A stretch of DNA of 64,000 nt from Emiliania huxleyi CCMP1516 (taxonomy: Eukaryota > Haptophyta > Isochrysidales > Noelaerhabdaceae), in NCBI RefSeq assembly GCF_000372725.1, contig NW_005199363.1:513879-577878 (forward strand), written 5' to 3'. Under the pieces are notes generated by a model that was given only the letters and a program-made list of their open reading frames with translations, was not told the origin of the DNA and ran no database searches. The position numbers were made by a program, and so were the translations under genes. Position 1 is the first letter of the stretch; every line of letters begins with the position of its first letter. Shown here piece by piece: positions 9,609 to 20,576 of the stretch.

Positions 9609-9759
9609 GCTGCCGCTGCGCTAATCTCTTGTTCCGTGGATGCTGGAGCTTGGATGCTGTGGCTGCGCCTCGTCGTGTCCGGCGAAGGCGCCGTCGGACG
9701 CGAAGCGCAGCTGTACGATGCCGCGGGTTTCTTTTCGCCCGAGATTTTTCTTCTCTGCC

Positions 9760-11478
9760 ATGAGCGCGGAGGTCAACAAGCAGGACGACAACGGCGTCAC
9801 CGCGCTGATGGGCGCCGCCGACAACGGCCACGAGAAGGTGGTCGAGCTGCTGCTGCAGCGCGGCGCGAAGGTCGAACTGCAGAACAGCAAAGGCGACACC
9901 GCGCTACTGCACGCCGCCAACAACGGCCGCGAGCGGGTGGTCAAGCTGCTGCTGCAGCACGGTGCAGAGATCAACCAGCAGGACGAGAACGGCGGCGCCG
10001 CGCTGATGTACGCCGCCCAGGAGGGCCACGAGCGGTGGTCGAGCTGCTGCTGCTGCGCGGTGCAGAGATCGAATTGCAGGACAGCGGCGGCACCGCGCTG
10101 ATGGGCGCCGCCAGCGAAGGCCACGAGCGGGCTGCTGCTGCAGCGCGGCGCGGAGGCAGATTCGCAGAACAGCGAAGGCTGTACCGCGCTGATGTACGCC
10201 GCCTACTCCAGCCACGAGCGGGCGGCCGAGCTGCTGCTGCAGCGCGGCGCGGAGGTCGATTCGCAGGACAGCGAAGGCTGGACCGCGCTGATGCGCGCCG
10301 CCGACAACGGCCACGAGCGGGTGGTCGAGCTGCTGCTGCAGCGCGGTGCAGAGATCGAATTGCAGGACAGTGACGGCCGCACCGCGCTGATGACCGCCGC
10401 CCAGGAGGGACGCGATCGGGCGGTCGAGCTGCTGCTGCAGCGCGGCGCGAATATCAAGCAGGACAGCGACGGCGGCACTGCGCTGATGTACGCCGCCGGC
10501 CAAGGCCACCCCGCCGTCGTGCTCCGCCTGCTGTAGGCGGGGGCGGACGCGGCACTGCGCTCTGGGAACGGCAAGTCCGCGCTGCGGCTGGCCAAGGAGG
10601 ACGGCCACAGCGCGTGCGTCGAGGCCTTCCGGCAGCACATCGCGGAGGTCACTGCGAGCCAGCGCGAGGCGGTGGCGCTGCAGGAGGCCGTCGACCGGGT
10701 GAATATGTATCTCGAGGCCGGCGCAGACATGGCTTTCGTCGAGGGCGCGGCGAGCATCCAGGAGGTGGAGCAGGTGTGCGCGCAGGTGAAGGGTCCATTG
10801 CTCTACAACCAGACGGGTGTGAGCCCCAAGTTTTCACACGCGCAGGCATCGCCCACCTCCGTCGCGGGTGGCGCTTCCTCGGGCGAGGCGGCGGCGGGAG
10901 TGACGGCGGCGGCGGTGGCGGCGGCAGCGGCGGCGGAGATGAGAGCGGCGGCAGAGGCGGAGGCGGCGCGGCATGCCGAGGCGCTGCTGGCGGAGGAAGA
11001 GGAGGAGAAGGAGGGGGAGCGCGCCAAGGAGAGCAAGAAGGGGAAGAAGGGGAAGAAGAAGGGGAAGGGCGGCGGGGGCGGCGCTGGGCCGTCGCGTGAG
11101 CCTGAGGATGAGGCAGCGCTGGCGGCTGCGGAGGCGGCGGAGTTGGCGGCGGCGCTCGAGGTGAGCGCGAGGCTGGAGGAGGAGAGGCGGGCGCCCGACG
11201 AGCAGGGGTCGTCCTCTTTGGCTGCAGAGAGGCCACCTTCGGTGGAGGAGGAGGAGCCGCCGGCCGACTTCATCTGCCCGATCACGACCGAGGTCATGAG
11301 CGATCCGGTGATGGCGGCGGACGGGCATGCTTACGAGCGGACGGCGATGAAGCGCTGGCTCGCGACCAAGTCGACGAGCCCGATGACGGGCGCGGAGCTC
11401 GAGAACACTGGCCTCTTCCCGCACCACATGCTGCGCAGGCAGATCCGAGAGTGGCGAGAGGCGCGTCCAGGACGGTAG
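9760..11478 (+). pseudogene. Ankyrin-repeat / isocitrate-lyase-like fragment / U-box protein, disrupted
   Basis: From ATG 9760 at least seven ankyrin repeats (ELLLQRGAEVDSQDSEGWTALM type) run to about 10610. A 49-residue segment follows (DRVNMYLEAGADMAFVEG, VKGPLLYNQTG) that matches the late barrel strands of the isocitrate lyase / PEP mutase family but lacks its catalytic half. Next come an Ala-rich and a Lys/Glu-rich coiled region, and a C-terminal U-box (DFICPITTEVMSDPVMAADGHAYER) near 11267-11450 ending at 11478. The frame is broken by a one-base loss near 10034, an eight-base loss near 10128 and an in-frame TAG at 10534 where the repeat expects CAG. These could be real decay or assembly errors, since the U-box end is intact. 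U-box/ankyrin proteins are ubiquitin E3 ligases. Confidence 0.65.
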
Positions 11479-11540
11479 GTTTGCGTACATCCCTTTTCCT
11501 GGCTCACAAGCTGAAGATGTTCACGGCCCCCCTCCCGCAT

Positions 11541-11643
11541 GGGGAGCCCCGGGTACTCTTTAGCTGTACTCGTCTAGGCAGGGGTTGATGGGTGGGGAGC
11601 CCCGGGTACTCTCTTTAGCTGTACTCGTCTAGGCAGGGGTTGG
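11541..11643 (+). repeat. 53-bp tandem duplication
   Basis: Two copies of ggggagccccgggtactc followed by tttagctgtactcgtctagg, beginning at 11541 and 11594. It lies in the short spacer between the U-box gene and the homeobox gene and may be the 3' flank of the former. Confidence 0.8.
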
Positions 11644-11952
11644 TTTGCGTACGGCGCCGGGGTTCGTCGGCCTTTTTTTTCGTTTTGGGACGCGTTCATG
11701 TCGGGGGCTTTGGGCGCGGCGGCGCGTCTGTTGCATATCGGGCCCCCAACCTTCCGAACACTTGGCGCCGAAGCTCGTTTTTTGAGAGCTTCCTCTCGCT
11801 TGTGCCTTGTCGGCAAACCTTCCTGCTCATCAGACCGATGCGACCATCGACAAGGACCATCTCTCCGCCACCGCCCACTCCACCTCCGCCCTCGACGCCA
11901 CCGCCCTCGCCACCGCTGACCACTGATGCCACCGCCCTCCTCGCTACACCAG

Positions 11953-12560
11953 GTCACTCAAGCCGGAGCAGCGCGCCGTCCTGGAAGCCACGTTCGACCT
12001 CAAGACCACGCCCGATTCGTTCCTCACTCGACGTCTCGCGGAGGAGTGCAACCTGAAGCCGCGCCAAGTGCAGGCGCGAGCTGCGAGCGGACCGCCCGCT
12101 CCACGCAGCGTCTGAACCTTCGAAACCGATGGCGCAGGTGTGGTTTCAGAACCGCCGCCAGCGGCTGCACAAACGAAAGAGGCCCGTCAATACGACGTCG
12201 CCGTCAGCGGCCGAGCCACCGGCGAAAAAGGCGGCAGCGGAGCCCGCGAGCAGCGAGCCCGAGAGGAGCGAGCCGGTCGAGAGTGAGTCGGTCGATAGCG
12301 AGGCGGACCCGTGCTCGCCCGCGCTGACCTTCTACACGGACGACTTTGGCGCCGAGCTCCCGCTCCTTTGGCTCGACGAGCTCGACGTCGGCACGGCGTG
12401 CGATGACTTGGGGTCGGAGACGGAGACGACCATCAACTCGCCGGCACCTCAGCGGCTGGACGCCGAGCCGCACGCCTTTGCGTTTGGCAGCGGCGAGCAC
12501 CTCTCGACCGCGGAAATGCTCTCTCTGCTTGAGCTCACCACAGAGCCGCTTGGCCGCTAG
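11953..12560 (+). CDS. Homeodomain transcription factor (5' exon unresolved)
   Basis: Two exons are certain: 11953-12073 and 12138-12560. They join across a 64-bp GC-AG intron (gtgcag|gcgcg to gcgcag|gtgtgg) to give a homeodomain: SLKPEQRAVLEATFD (helix 1), SFLTRRLAEECNL (helix 2) and KPRQVQ|VWFQNRRQRLHKR (helix 3). The diagnostic WFQNRR is present, and the intron falls inside the recognition helix. Downstream is an acidic region (SEPERSEPVESESVDSEADP) and a hydrophobic tail LSTAEMLSLLELT, resembling an activation domain. A TGA at 11924 closes the frame upstream, so the start must be in an earlier exon joined at the cag|gtcactc acceptor near 11952. A plausible proline-rich 5' exon lies around 11838-11920, but I could not fix its junction. 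Confidence 0.85.
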
Positions 12561-13505
12561 CGACAGCGCGCTGTCATCTTTGAGTCGCATCGCGCCCTGC
12601 GGAAAGGCGTGCAGTGTACCTCTCCGCGACCGGCCGCGTCGTGGCCGGCCCTCACCCGTGCCGCCGCCGCCCTCTGGGAGGCTTGTTCAATAGCTTGCTA
12701 TGCAAAGGTGTTGAGGAGGACTACGTCTATTTGTGTGCAGCTACGTATCGCCCGTATGCTCCGAGACAGAGCGGGGCGTCCATACGTCTCCCCTCTGCGC
12801 GTGTGACGTGACTCAGTCGTGACGCATGCGTGCGGGGCCATCCACATGCGAGAGCCTGTGTGAGAGGGTACATTATAGGGTCAAGCAGAGCACTGTGTGC
12901 CAGCCTGTGTCGTACGTGTGTGTCGCTCTTGTTTAGTAGAGTGTAGGCGTCGCACATCGTACTGGGCTGGGTTTTTAGGCATTGTGGGGTTGGCGCACTC
13001 CCATCGACCCTCATGACCTCCTGCGGTCTCTGAGATGGACACCAGTGGGTGTGGGACCACAGCCAGGATACACTCGAAGGCTGGGTAAGCAGTAGAGGTC
13101 GATACTCGACGCGTCCCACATGGTCTGTGTCGCTGTCGGCACGCTGTCGACAGGACGTCGAGCGACACCGGTGGCAGTGCCACCCAGGAGTGGTCGGGCG
13201 GTCTCCCGTCATGAGAGAGCCACCATGTGATCCGTATGATGATTCCTGACAACCGCCTCAGTCAACTTTCGTCACAGTTCCCGCTCTGAGAGGAGCTGCG
13301 GGTCAGCTCGACAGCTGGAGCTGTGTCGCCGGCGTGCGGCGGCCTGCCTCCGGAGGTGCCTCTGAGGTGGACATTTTTTTGTCACCGTGAGAGAACGCGT
13401 TCGAATTTTCACTCCGGAACTTCAACTGAGCACGCGCACCGGCCAGGGCTACAATAGTGCCAGTGAGGCGGAGGCGCGAGTCGGAAGGCCGCGACCGTCA
13501 AGTGG
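12561..13505. other. Intergenic, no gene seen
   Basis: Roughly 940 bases with only short frames and no repeat I could match elsewhere in the window. Confidence 0.45.
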
Positions 13506-13946
13506 TTTTGCCGTTTGTCGGGCTAGCTCCCAGACCGAGGGGGAGAGGAGCTCATGCTTGTATTGAGGGCTTAGAATCGCCGTACGCGAAGAGGCCGGAC
13601 CTCTCAGACCCCCCCGGACTCGCACACACAAAAGGAGGCGCAGGGGTTGGACGGTGGGATGCGCGCGAGAGGGGGCGGGCTTGCCGAAGAGAGCGGACGG
13701 ACGTATCTAATGGATCCAATTGCCAAAACGCGCGTCCGCGGCGTTTCGGCGGAGTTCGTCGATTCCGCTCCTGGCCCGCTCTCGCCAGCCCTTGCAGCAA
13801 AACACCATCATCTCGCCCATCCGGTCGAGAGCAAGCAGTTTTTGCCGTTTGTCGGGCTAGCTCCCAGACCGAGGGGGAGAGGAGCTCATGCTTGTATTGA
13901 GGGCTTAGAATCGCCGTACGCGAAGAGGCCGGACCTCTCAGACCCC
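13506..13946 (+). repeat. Nested duplications left of the satellite
   Basis: A 107-bp block beginning ttttgccgtttgtcgggc occurs at 13506-13612 and again at 13840-13946. Between them, 13659-13837 is a 179-bp block that recurs, at the same length and almost identically, at 15833-16011 on the other side of the satellite array. Confidence 0.9.
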
Positions 13947-14089
13947 TTTGAGGCCGGTCGCGTCCGGTGACAGAGTTGAGGCCCTTCAGGACGCGCCGTC
14001 CGGAGAGTCGGTGGACTAGCGTTGGCCTGCTGATGGCACGGCGTTGCAACAGACTCCCGGTGAACGCCGACGCGCTCCCACGCGTGATC

Positions 14090-15500
14090 CGCGATAGCAT
14101 GAGCCCCACCGCGTGAGCCGCGAGGGGGCACGATCCGTCCGTTCTGCTCCGCGTGAGCCGACCGAATCGCCCGGGAGAGGCACCGCCTCGCATCCCGTCC
14201 TCTAGGGAGAGGCACCGCCTCGAATCCCCTATAGCCAGGGGGAGGGGCACCGCCTCGGCACCCAGGCTGCAGCCGAGGATGGCGTGAGCGCTTGCGTGAG
14301 CCGCAAGGGAGGCGTGAGTCGCCAGTGCGTGAGCCGCGATGGGGCGTGATCCGCCCCGCTCAGCGTGAGCCGCGTTCGGTGTGAGCCGACCGAACCGCCC
14401 GGGAGAGGCACCGCCTCGCATCCCGTTCCTCTAGGGAGAGGCACCGCCTCGAATCCCCTATAGCCAGGGAGGGGCACCGCCTCGGCACCCAGGCTGCAGT
14501 CGAGGATGGCGTGAGCGCTTGCGTGAGCCGCAAGGGAGGCGTGAGTCGCCAGTGCGTGAGCCGCGATGGGGCGTGATCCGCCCCGCTCAGCGTGAGCCGC
14601 GTTCGGTGTGAGCCGACCGAACCGCCCGGGAGAGGCACCGCCTCGCATCCCGTTCCTCTAGGGAGAGGCACCGCCTCGAATCCCCTATAGCCAGGGAGGG
14701 GCACCGCCTCGGCACCCAGGCTGCAGTCGAGGATGGCGTGAGCGCTTGCGTGAGCCGCAACGAAGGGAGGCGTGAGTCGCCAGTGCGTGAGCCGCGATGG
14801 GGCGTGATCCGCCCCGCTCAGCGTGAGCCGCGTTCGGTGTGAGCCGACCGAACCGCCCGGGAGAGGCACCGCCTCGCATCCCGTTCCTCTAGGGAGAGGC
14901 ACCGCCTCGAATCCCCTATAGCCAGGGAGGGGCACCGCCTCGGCACCCAGGCTGCAGTCGAGGATGGCGTGAGCGCTTGCGTGAGCCGCAACGAAGGGAG
15001 GCGTGAGTCGCCAGTGCGTGAGCCGCGATGGGGCGTGATCCGCCCCGCTCAGCGTGAGCCGCGTTCGGTGTGAGCCGACCGAACCGCCCGGGAGAGGCAC
15101 CGCCTCGCATCCCGTTCCTCTAGGGAGAGGCACCGCCTCGAATCCCCTATAGCCAGGGGGAGGGGCACCGCCTCGGCACCCAGGCTGCAGCCGAGGATGG
15201 CGTGAGCGCTTGCGTGAGCCGCAACGGGAGGCGTGAGTCGCCAGTGCGTGAGCCGCAAGGGTGGCATGATCTGCCAGGGAGAGGCACCGCCTCCTATCCC
15301 GGACTGCGTGAGCCGCAATCGAGTGGCATGAGCCGGGAGGACCTCCGACCCGCACTGCCCCACCAGAATGGGGCTAAGCGCGGGTCGAAAGCGCGTGAGC
15401 CGCGCGCGTGAGCCGCGAGAATGGCATGATCTGCCAGGGAGAGGCACAGCCTCGCATCCCAGACTGCGTGAACCGCAGGAAAGTGGCGTGAGCCGCCAGG
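14090..15500. repeat. 231-bp satellite array
   Basis: About five tandem units (227-231 bp) start near 14170, 14400, 14629, 14859 and 15090, with degenerate half-units to 15500. Each unit is itself made of gcgtgagccgc-like and gagaggcaccgcctcg-like subrepeats. Because 231 is divisible by three, minus-strand frames stay open for hundreds of codons (EAVPLP periodicity). I regard these as by-products, since all frames look equally artificial. Confidence 0.9.
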
Positions 15501-15513
15501 GTTCAGGGAGGGA

Positions 15514-15834
15514 TTAGCGTCTGCGTTTGCGACCTCCACTGTGAGCCCTCTCAAGTTCGGAGACGAACTTGACGGCGAGGCGGCGCTCGGCCCTCTGTTG
15601 AGCTGCCCGAAATCGGTCGTCACCCCCCACGTCGACGTGGACGGCAACGGTGTAGAGTGCCAGCGCCGCTGCGTCAAGTTTAGCGTCATTCCAGCGGAAA
15701 GCGTCCGCCCAGTCAATGTCAGTCTCGAGGCCATCCGTCTGGCTCGCGATCATCCAGAGGTGCTCGTACGCACCCTGCATGGTCTCCTCAGCGGACTCGC
15801 TGCTGGACTCGCTGCTGGACTCGCTGCTCGACAT
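15514..15834 (-). CDS. Small unknown protein with Ser/Glu leader
   Basis: From ATG 15834, 106 residues: a MSSSESSSESSSESAEE low-complexity start, a globular-looking middle (GAYEHLWMIASQTDGLETDIDWADAFRW, LDAAALALYTVAVHVDVGG) and a basic end GGRKRRR. The 179-bp block upstream of the ATG (to 16011) would hold its promoter, and that block has been copied to the far side of the satellite without the coding sequence. The aspartate/tryptophan pattern is protein-like, but no family is recognised. Confidence 0.5.
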   Translation of the reverse strand: MSSSESSSESSSESAEETMQGAYEHLWMIASQTDGLETDIDWADAFRWNDAKLDAAALALYTVAVHVDVGGDDRFRAAQQRAERRLAVKFVSELERAHSGGRKRRR

Positions 15835-16011
15835 GCGCGCGAGAGGGGGCGGGCTTGCCGAAGAGAGCGGACGGACGTATCTAATGGATCCAATTGCCAA
15901 AACGCGCGTCCGCGGCGTTTCGGCGGAGTTCGTCGATTCCGCTCCTGGCCCGCTCTCGCCAGCCCTTGCAGCAAAACACCATCATCTCGCCCATCCGGTC
16001 GAGAGCAAGCA
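15833..16011 (+). repeat. 179-bp block, second copy
   Basis: Near-identical to 13659-13837. It runs from atgcgcgcgagag through gatccaattgccaaaacgcg to gtcgagagcaagca. It overlaps the start codon of the small minus-strand gene by two bases. Confidence 0.9.
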
Positions 16012-16178
16012 TTTTCGTCATTTTCCTACAATCGCTGTGAACCCAGCCACGTAAGCGCGGTAAGGGATGTGCGCGCCCTCAGTCTTAGAAGACAACAATC
16101 AGATCCGGTACTCAACACCGCTGCCGCTAGTAATACTTGTAGTAACACAGTGTCTCGGGCGGCGCCGGGCAGCGCCTC

Positions 16179-16826
16179 TCAAGTGCAGTCATACACCCTT
16201 GGGTAGGCGTCACGCTGCCACTCGGCGATGTGAGAGGGGTAGGCGCCCGAGCGGTCGTAGAGCTTGACCCCGGTATAGTCGTACCCGCCATCTGAAACGC
16301 TTGTCGCCGACTCTACGCCAGCGCCATCGACTCGGTTCCACCGCTCGAAGGTGCCCTCAGTGGCGTTGATCGGTGTCGCGATCCACTTTTGCAGCCTGCG
16401 TCGCCCGTTCCATGAGACGTCCGTGATCGAGGTGATCTCGTTCTGGTCTCCAAAGTGGATCTCGCGCGTCTGGAGGACACCTGTGTTGTACTGCGTCACG
16501 TAGTCAAAGGTCCCCAGCAGGTTGGCGCTCACCGTCCAAGCGTCATACTTGAGCGGCCGGAGCGAGTACACACGGGAGGTGGCATTCCACGCCTCTGGCT
16601 CCAGCAGCGCCATCAGCCCGTCGGAGAAGAGCGTGTCATGCCCTACCATGTGGCGCCAGTTCAGAAACCAGATTCCAAAGATCGGGTCTGGCGGCGAGGC
16701 GGCGAGTTCGGCGGTGCGGTTGAGCGTCGCCAGCATCGCACCGAGCTGGCGTTCTCTGGGAACGGAAGGACACAGCCACCAGCCGAATGCGCCCGGGATG
16801 AAGAGGGCCAGCAGCGCAGCCCGCAT
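16179..16826 (-). CDS. Secreted hypothetical protein, 215 residues
   Basis: A complete frame with a clear signal peptide (MRAALLALFIPGAFG) followed by a well-mixed globular sequence: LGAMLATLNRTAELA, FGIWFLNWRHMVGHDTLFSDGL, WTVSANLLGTFDYVTQYNTG, EITSITDVSWNGRRRLQKW. Two N-glycosylation sequons are visible. It has no repeats or low complexity and ends at a stop just inside 16179. No family is recognised; the composition is that of a single-domain extracellular or lumenal protein. Confidence 0.75.
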   Translation of the reverse strand: MRAALLALFIPGAFGWWLCPSVPRERQLGAMLATLNRTAELAASPPDPIFGIWFLNWRHMVGHDTLFSDGLMALLEPEAWNATSRVYSLRPLKYDAWTVSANLLGTFDYVTQYNTGVLQTREIHFGDQNEITSITDVSWNGRRRLQKWIATPINATEGTFERWNRVDGAGVESATSVSDGGYDYTGVKLYDRSGAYPSHIAEWQRDAYPRVYDCT

Positions 16827-17398
16827 GTCGGTGGGCGTGACGAGAGGGTGGGGCTGTAGCGAGAGGACCGGAAGGTAAGGTCCGCTGGTTGGGCCGCCGT
16901 GCGACCACTGGGTTGCGTCAACCCTGCGCGTTTCTTTTTCTTTTAAGAAAGAAAGAATTCCGAAGACGTCCTTCTGGCGCGCATGCGCGGGCGATGGACT
17001 GACTCCAGCAGGTCAAGGGCTCGCACTCTCCTCACCACCGCGCGCGCGTTGCAGCAGGAGTGCCGCAAGCCGCAGTGCGGCATTGTGCGTCTACCGCATT
17101 GTGCCGCAGCTGCACCGCTTCTCCTCGGACATCATCGTGAACTCGGTGGTCCGCTGCGAGGACGCGGTCAGCACCGCGCCGGATCTCTTCTGAGAGCCGG
17201 CGCGGATCGCGGACGTGCGGCTCAAGGCTCTGCCGGCGGATCCGCGCGCGCCACCGCCCCCGGCGCGGGATGGGATGTTCGTGAGTTCTGTGTCCCTGTC
17301 CCTTGTCCTCCACCTTCTTCTCCTGCGCCAGTCCCCGCGAACCCCACTATATAGCGCCACCTCGTGAGGAGAGCTGTACTGTGAGCTGTGTGTTGTGC
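16827..17398. other. Mostly intergenic, possible exon fragment
   Basis: Reading from 17091 the plus strand gives YRIVPQLHRFSSDIIVNSVV then RCEDAVSTAPDLF and a stop. It is protein-like but too short to assign and may be a gene remnant. The phrase gcattgtgc/gcattgtgcc is directly repeated just before it. Nothing else is recognisable. Confidence 0.3.
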
Positions 17399-18302
17399 GT
17401 CCAGCAGTCCGCTGAGGGAGGGTGTAGAGGATGTAGAGTGTAGAGCGCTGTAGAGCTGTAGAGATGTAGAGCGCTGTAGAGCGCTGTAGAGCTGTAGAGC
17501 TCTACATCCGCCGCGGGACGAAGTGCCTGCGTTGTACAGCGATGTAGAGGCGCTCTACAACGTGAAATCTCTACAACAAACTCTACATCATAAGCGGCGA
17601 ACGAGGCACGGTCGCTCTCCGACATGAGGCGCGTTGCACTTGCCAGTGCTGCCCTGGCCTTCTGTCTGCCCGCCCAATGGGTGGCAGGTGCCTCTGCTGC
17701 TGTGGCATGCCTCGCGGCTGCGACTGGCCAGCGCCTCGGGCGCGTCAGCTCGGCTCGGCGTAGCGATCGTGGCCAGCGCAACTTGCTTGGACTCAACGCT
17801 CAGCCAGGAGCTCCCGCACGCGCTGGCGCGAGTCATGGCGCATGCAACGCGCAGCAATGCTCGCCTCGCCTCGCGCAAATGCGACCGTCCTCGCAGCCGA
17901 CAGTCCACCGCCTGCTAAAGAAGCACAGCGACGAATGCGGCACCGGCGACGCATGGCAGGCTGGTCATGACGCAGTTATAGGGTGTTGTGTGCCGTCAGA
18001 GTGACTCTCTGTGTGTCAGGGATAGTCAGGGCCGTCCATCAGAGCTCCAGTAAGCTCGGAGACACCCCATTAGTGCGACTCGACCTCTTTGAGTCACTGC
18101 CTTCCCGGCGGTTTGGCTGTAGAGCCTCTACAACAAACTCTACAACAAAATCGCGCTCTACATCGCTCTACAACGGAGGCAGTTCGTCACGCAGCCGATG
18201 TAGAGCTCTACAGCTCTACAGCGCTCCAGAGCGCTCTACATCTCTACAGCTCTACAGCGCTCTACACTCTACATCCTCTACACCCTCCCTCAGGCAGTCC
18301 GG
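17399..18302. mobile_element. Element with ~190-bp inverted ends made of TGTAGAG units
   Basis: The left arm 17399-17590 (agggagggtgtagaggatgt, then many gtagagcgctgtagagctg units) is the reverse complement of 18110-18302, with a few mismatches. The arms share unit order, and both end with ctctacaacaaactctac towards the inside. The interior of about 520 bp holds one modest frame (17624-18001, starting MRRVALASAALAFCLPAQWV, signal-like) of doubtful reality. Long subterminal repeat-rich inverted ends are typical of Mutator-like or foldback elements. I found no target duplication with confidence. Confidence 0.75.
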
Positions 18303-18761
18303 AGCTCCGGACCCAGTGCTACGGCCGGTGACAGCGTGCCTCGTGTCGGCTCCCGAGCCAATCGTGTGCAGCGTGTGTGTGCGTGTGGGCCCGTCCTCCA
18401 TGCTAGGAGGTGTGTGAGACTGAGTAAGTGAATCTCTTTCTTTCAAGAATTCTTTTGAATCTAAAATTCTTTTTTTGAGAGCGCCTACGTTGTTAATAGC
18501 ACAAACCCAATGGTCCCTTGCGAGCGGTCCTTCGTTGCAAAAAGAAAGAATAAATTCGTTGCAGTCGCACAGGCGGCCGCGGGATGAATTCTTTTTCAAG
18601 TGTTGGCCCCGCACGTCTGCCAACTTCGTCGACGACACCAGCTACTCACGGCGAGTCCTACGAGTCTGACGAGTCTCGGTGCCTGCCGGTGCCGTCTGGG
18701 TCGGTGTCGTCTGCGGGCTCCACTTCGTTCCGTCTTAAACAGCCGCCGCTAACCGCTGCTC
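18303..18761. other. Upstream region of the glycosyltransferase gene
   Basis: No gene. Contains tttcaagaattctttt (about 18441-18456), reminiscent of the aagaattctt core of repeat R5, and otherwise unassigned sequence that probably includes the promoter. Confidence 0.35.
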
Positions 18762-20479
18762 ATGTCGCTATTGACGGCGCTGGTCGCTCTGGCAGCCGAC
18801 CCAGTGCCTCCAAGCAGCAGCTCCGGCCCCGGCCCGGGTGGCGCCTCAGCCCGGCACCACCACAACCAGGGCCAGCCCTTCACGGGCTGGCCGCTCGGCG
18901 ACCTCGAGGCGCCGGGAGCGCTGCTGGCCGCTGCGGCGTCGCTTGCGCGCCGGGCGGCCAACGGCGACAAGGAGCTCATCTTCATGGCGACGGGCTCGGA
19001 CGCCAACTCGCTCTCCGTCACCAACAACAGCCTCGTCACGCTCGCCACCCTCGGCCTGCGCAGGCACGTGATGCTCCTCGCCGACGGGTGGCAGACCTGC
19101 GAGGTTCTGCGCGCTGTGCTCTACGGGCCGTGCTTTTGGAGCTCTCGCATGCTTCGGCGGCAGCCGGCGGACTCGATCACGCTGCGCAAGTTCTGGGACT
19201 TCCGCTTCCGCTTCTACTACATCAAGAAGAAGTACATGGCGCTGCTCGTCGAGGGCGGCTACGCCGTGCTCCAGGCCGACACTGACACCGTCTGGATGCG
19301 AGCCGCCCCGCTCCGCGTCGCTGCGGCCTGGTGCGGCAGCGGCGTCTCTTCAGACGCGCCTGGCTGTGACCAGGCACGACCCGTTCCGCATGCTGCGGCT
19401 GATGCGCGACGCGTCGCTGGTGATCATGCGCGACGTGGGTATCGCCAACGCCGGCGTCGTCTACGCGAGGCCCGGCTCGCTAGAAGCAGAAGACGTGCTC
19501 TTGTCTTCCAACCAACGCTCGAGAGGACACGTCTTCAGCCGCATTCAGCCGCATTCAGCCGCATTCAGCCGTACTCAGCTTTATTCACTGCATCTTCCTC
19601 CCTCGTACTCACGCGGTGCTCTGAAGATTCTGCACAACACCGTCTTCCCGCCCTGAGGTTGGCGTACTCAGCACGCAGGCCCGGCTCGATGTCTGCGCTG
19701 CGTCTGCTCGACGAGGTCGCGTGGAGAGTGCAGCTGCTGCAGAACCACCCGGAGATTGTGGCGCGGATCGTGCCGTTCGCAAGGCCGCCGTACTACGCAA
19801 ACTCGGACGACCAGTCCCTGCTCAACGACGCGATCGTCTCGGCCGTCCTGCGGAACCGTGAGACAGCGCCACAGATCTCGGCTGCATCTCGACTGCACTT
19901 CGGCCGCACCTCGGCCGCATCTCGGCTGTACCTCGGCTGTACCTCGGCTGTACCTCGGCTGTACCTCGGCTGTACCTCGGCTGTACCTAGGCTGTACCTC
20001 GGCTGCACCTCGGCCGCACCTCGGCCGTACCTCGGCCGCACCTCGGCTGTACCTCGGCTGTACCTCGGCTGTACCTCGGCTAGGTACTTTCCTTGGGTCC
20101 ACGGCACGGTACGAGGGCAGGAACAAGTACAACCCGGCCGGCCCGGACTGGGCGTCGCAGCCCGAGGCGCAGGCGCACAAGGAGCAGCTGTCTGCACGCC
20201 TCTCACTGTGAGCAGCGTCTCTTCACACCCCGCAGCCCGAGGCGCAGGCGCACAAGGAGCAGATCCGCGCCATGTGGAAGCTGCAGAAGCGAAGCTCTGT
20301 GGTCTGCCCGTGGGCCGGCGCCGTCGGCCCTTCCTCGCGCGCGAGCTACGTCCGCCTCCCGATCCGTGGCGGCGACGCCGTCGCCCTCGCGCCGCGCAGT
20401 TTGTTCGCGCACCTGCCGTACTCGGCCGGCAATGCGATCACGCACCTGACGGCGGCGCGGGGCTTTGCGGCGAAGGTCG

Positions 20480-20576
<97 letters not shown>

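Noticed and set aside
12727..13212. 161-codon minus-strand frame
   Set aside because: No start context, no domain, and unlike the codon use of neighbouring genes.
13552..15355. Long minus-strand frames with EAVPLP repeats
   Set aside because: They are produced by the 231-bp satellite, whose unit length is divisible by three; other frames are equally open and the sequence is not protein-like.
14090..15500. Regular repeats resembling a CRISPR array
   Set aside because: Units are 231 bp tandem copies without unique spacers, in a eukaryotic context.
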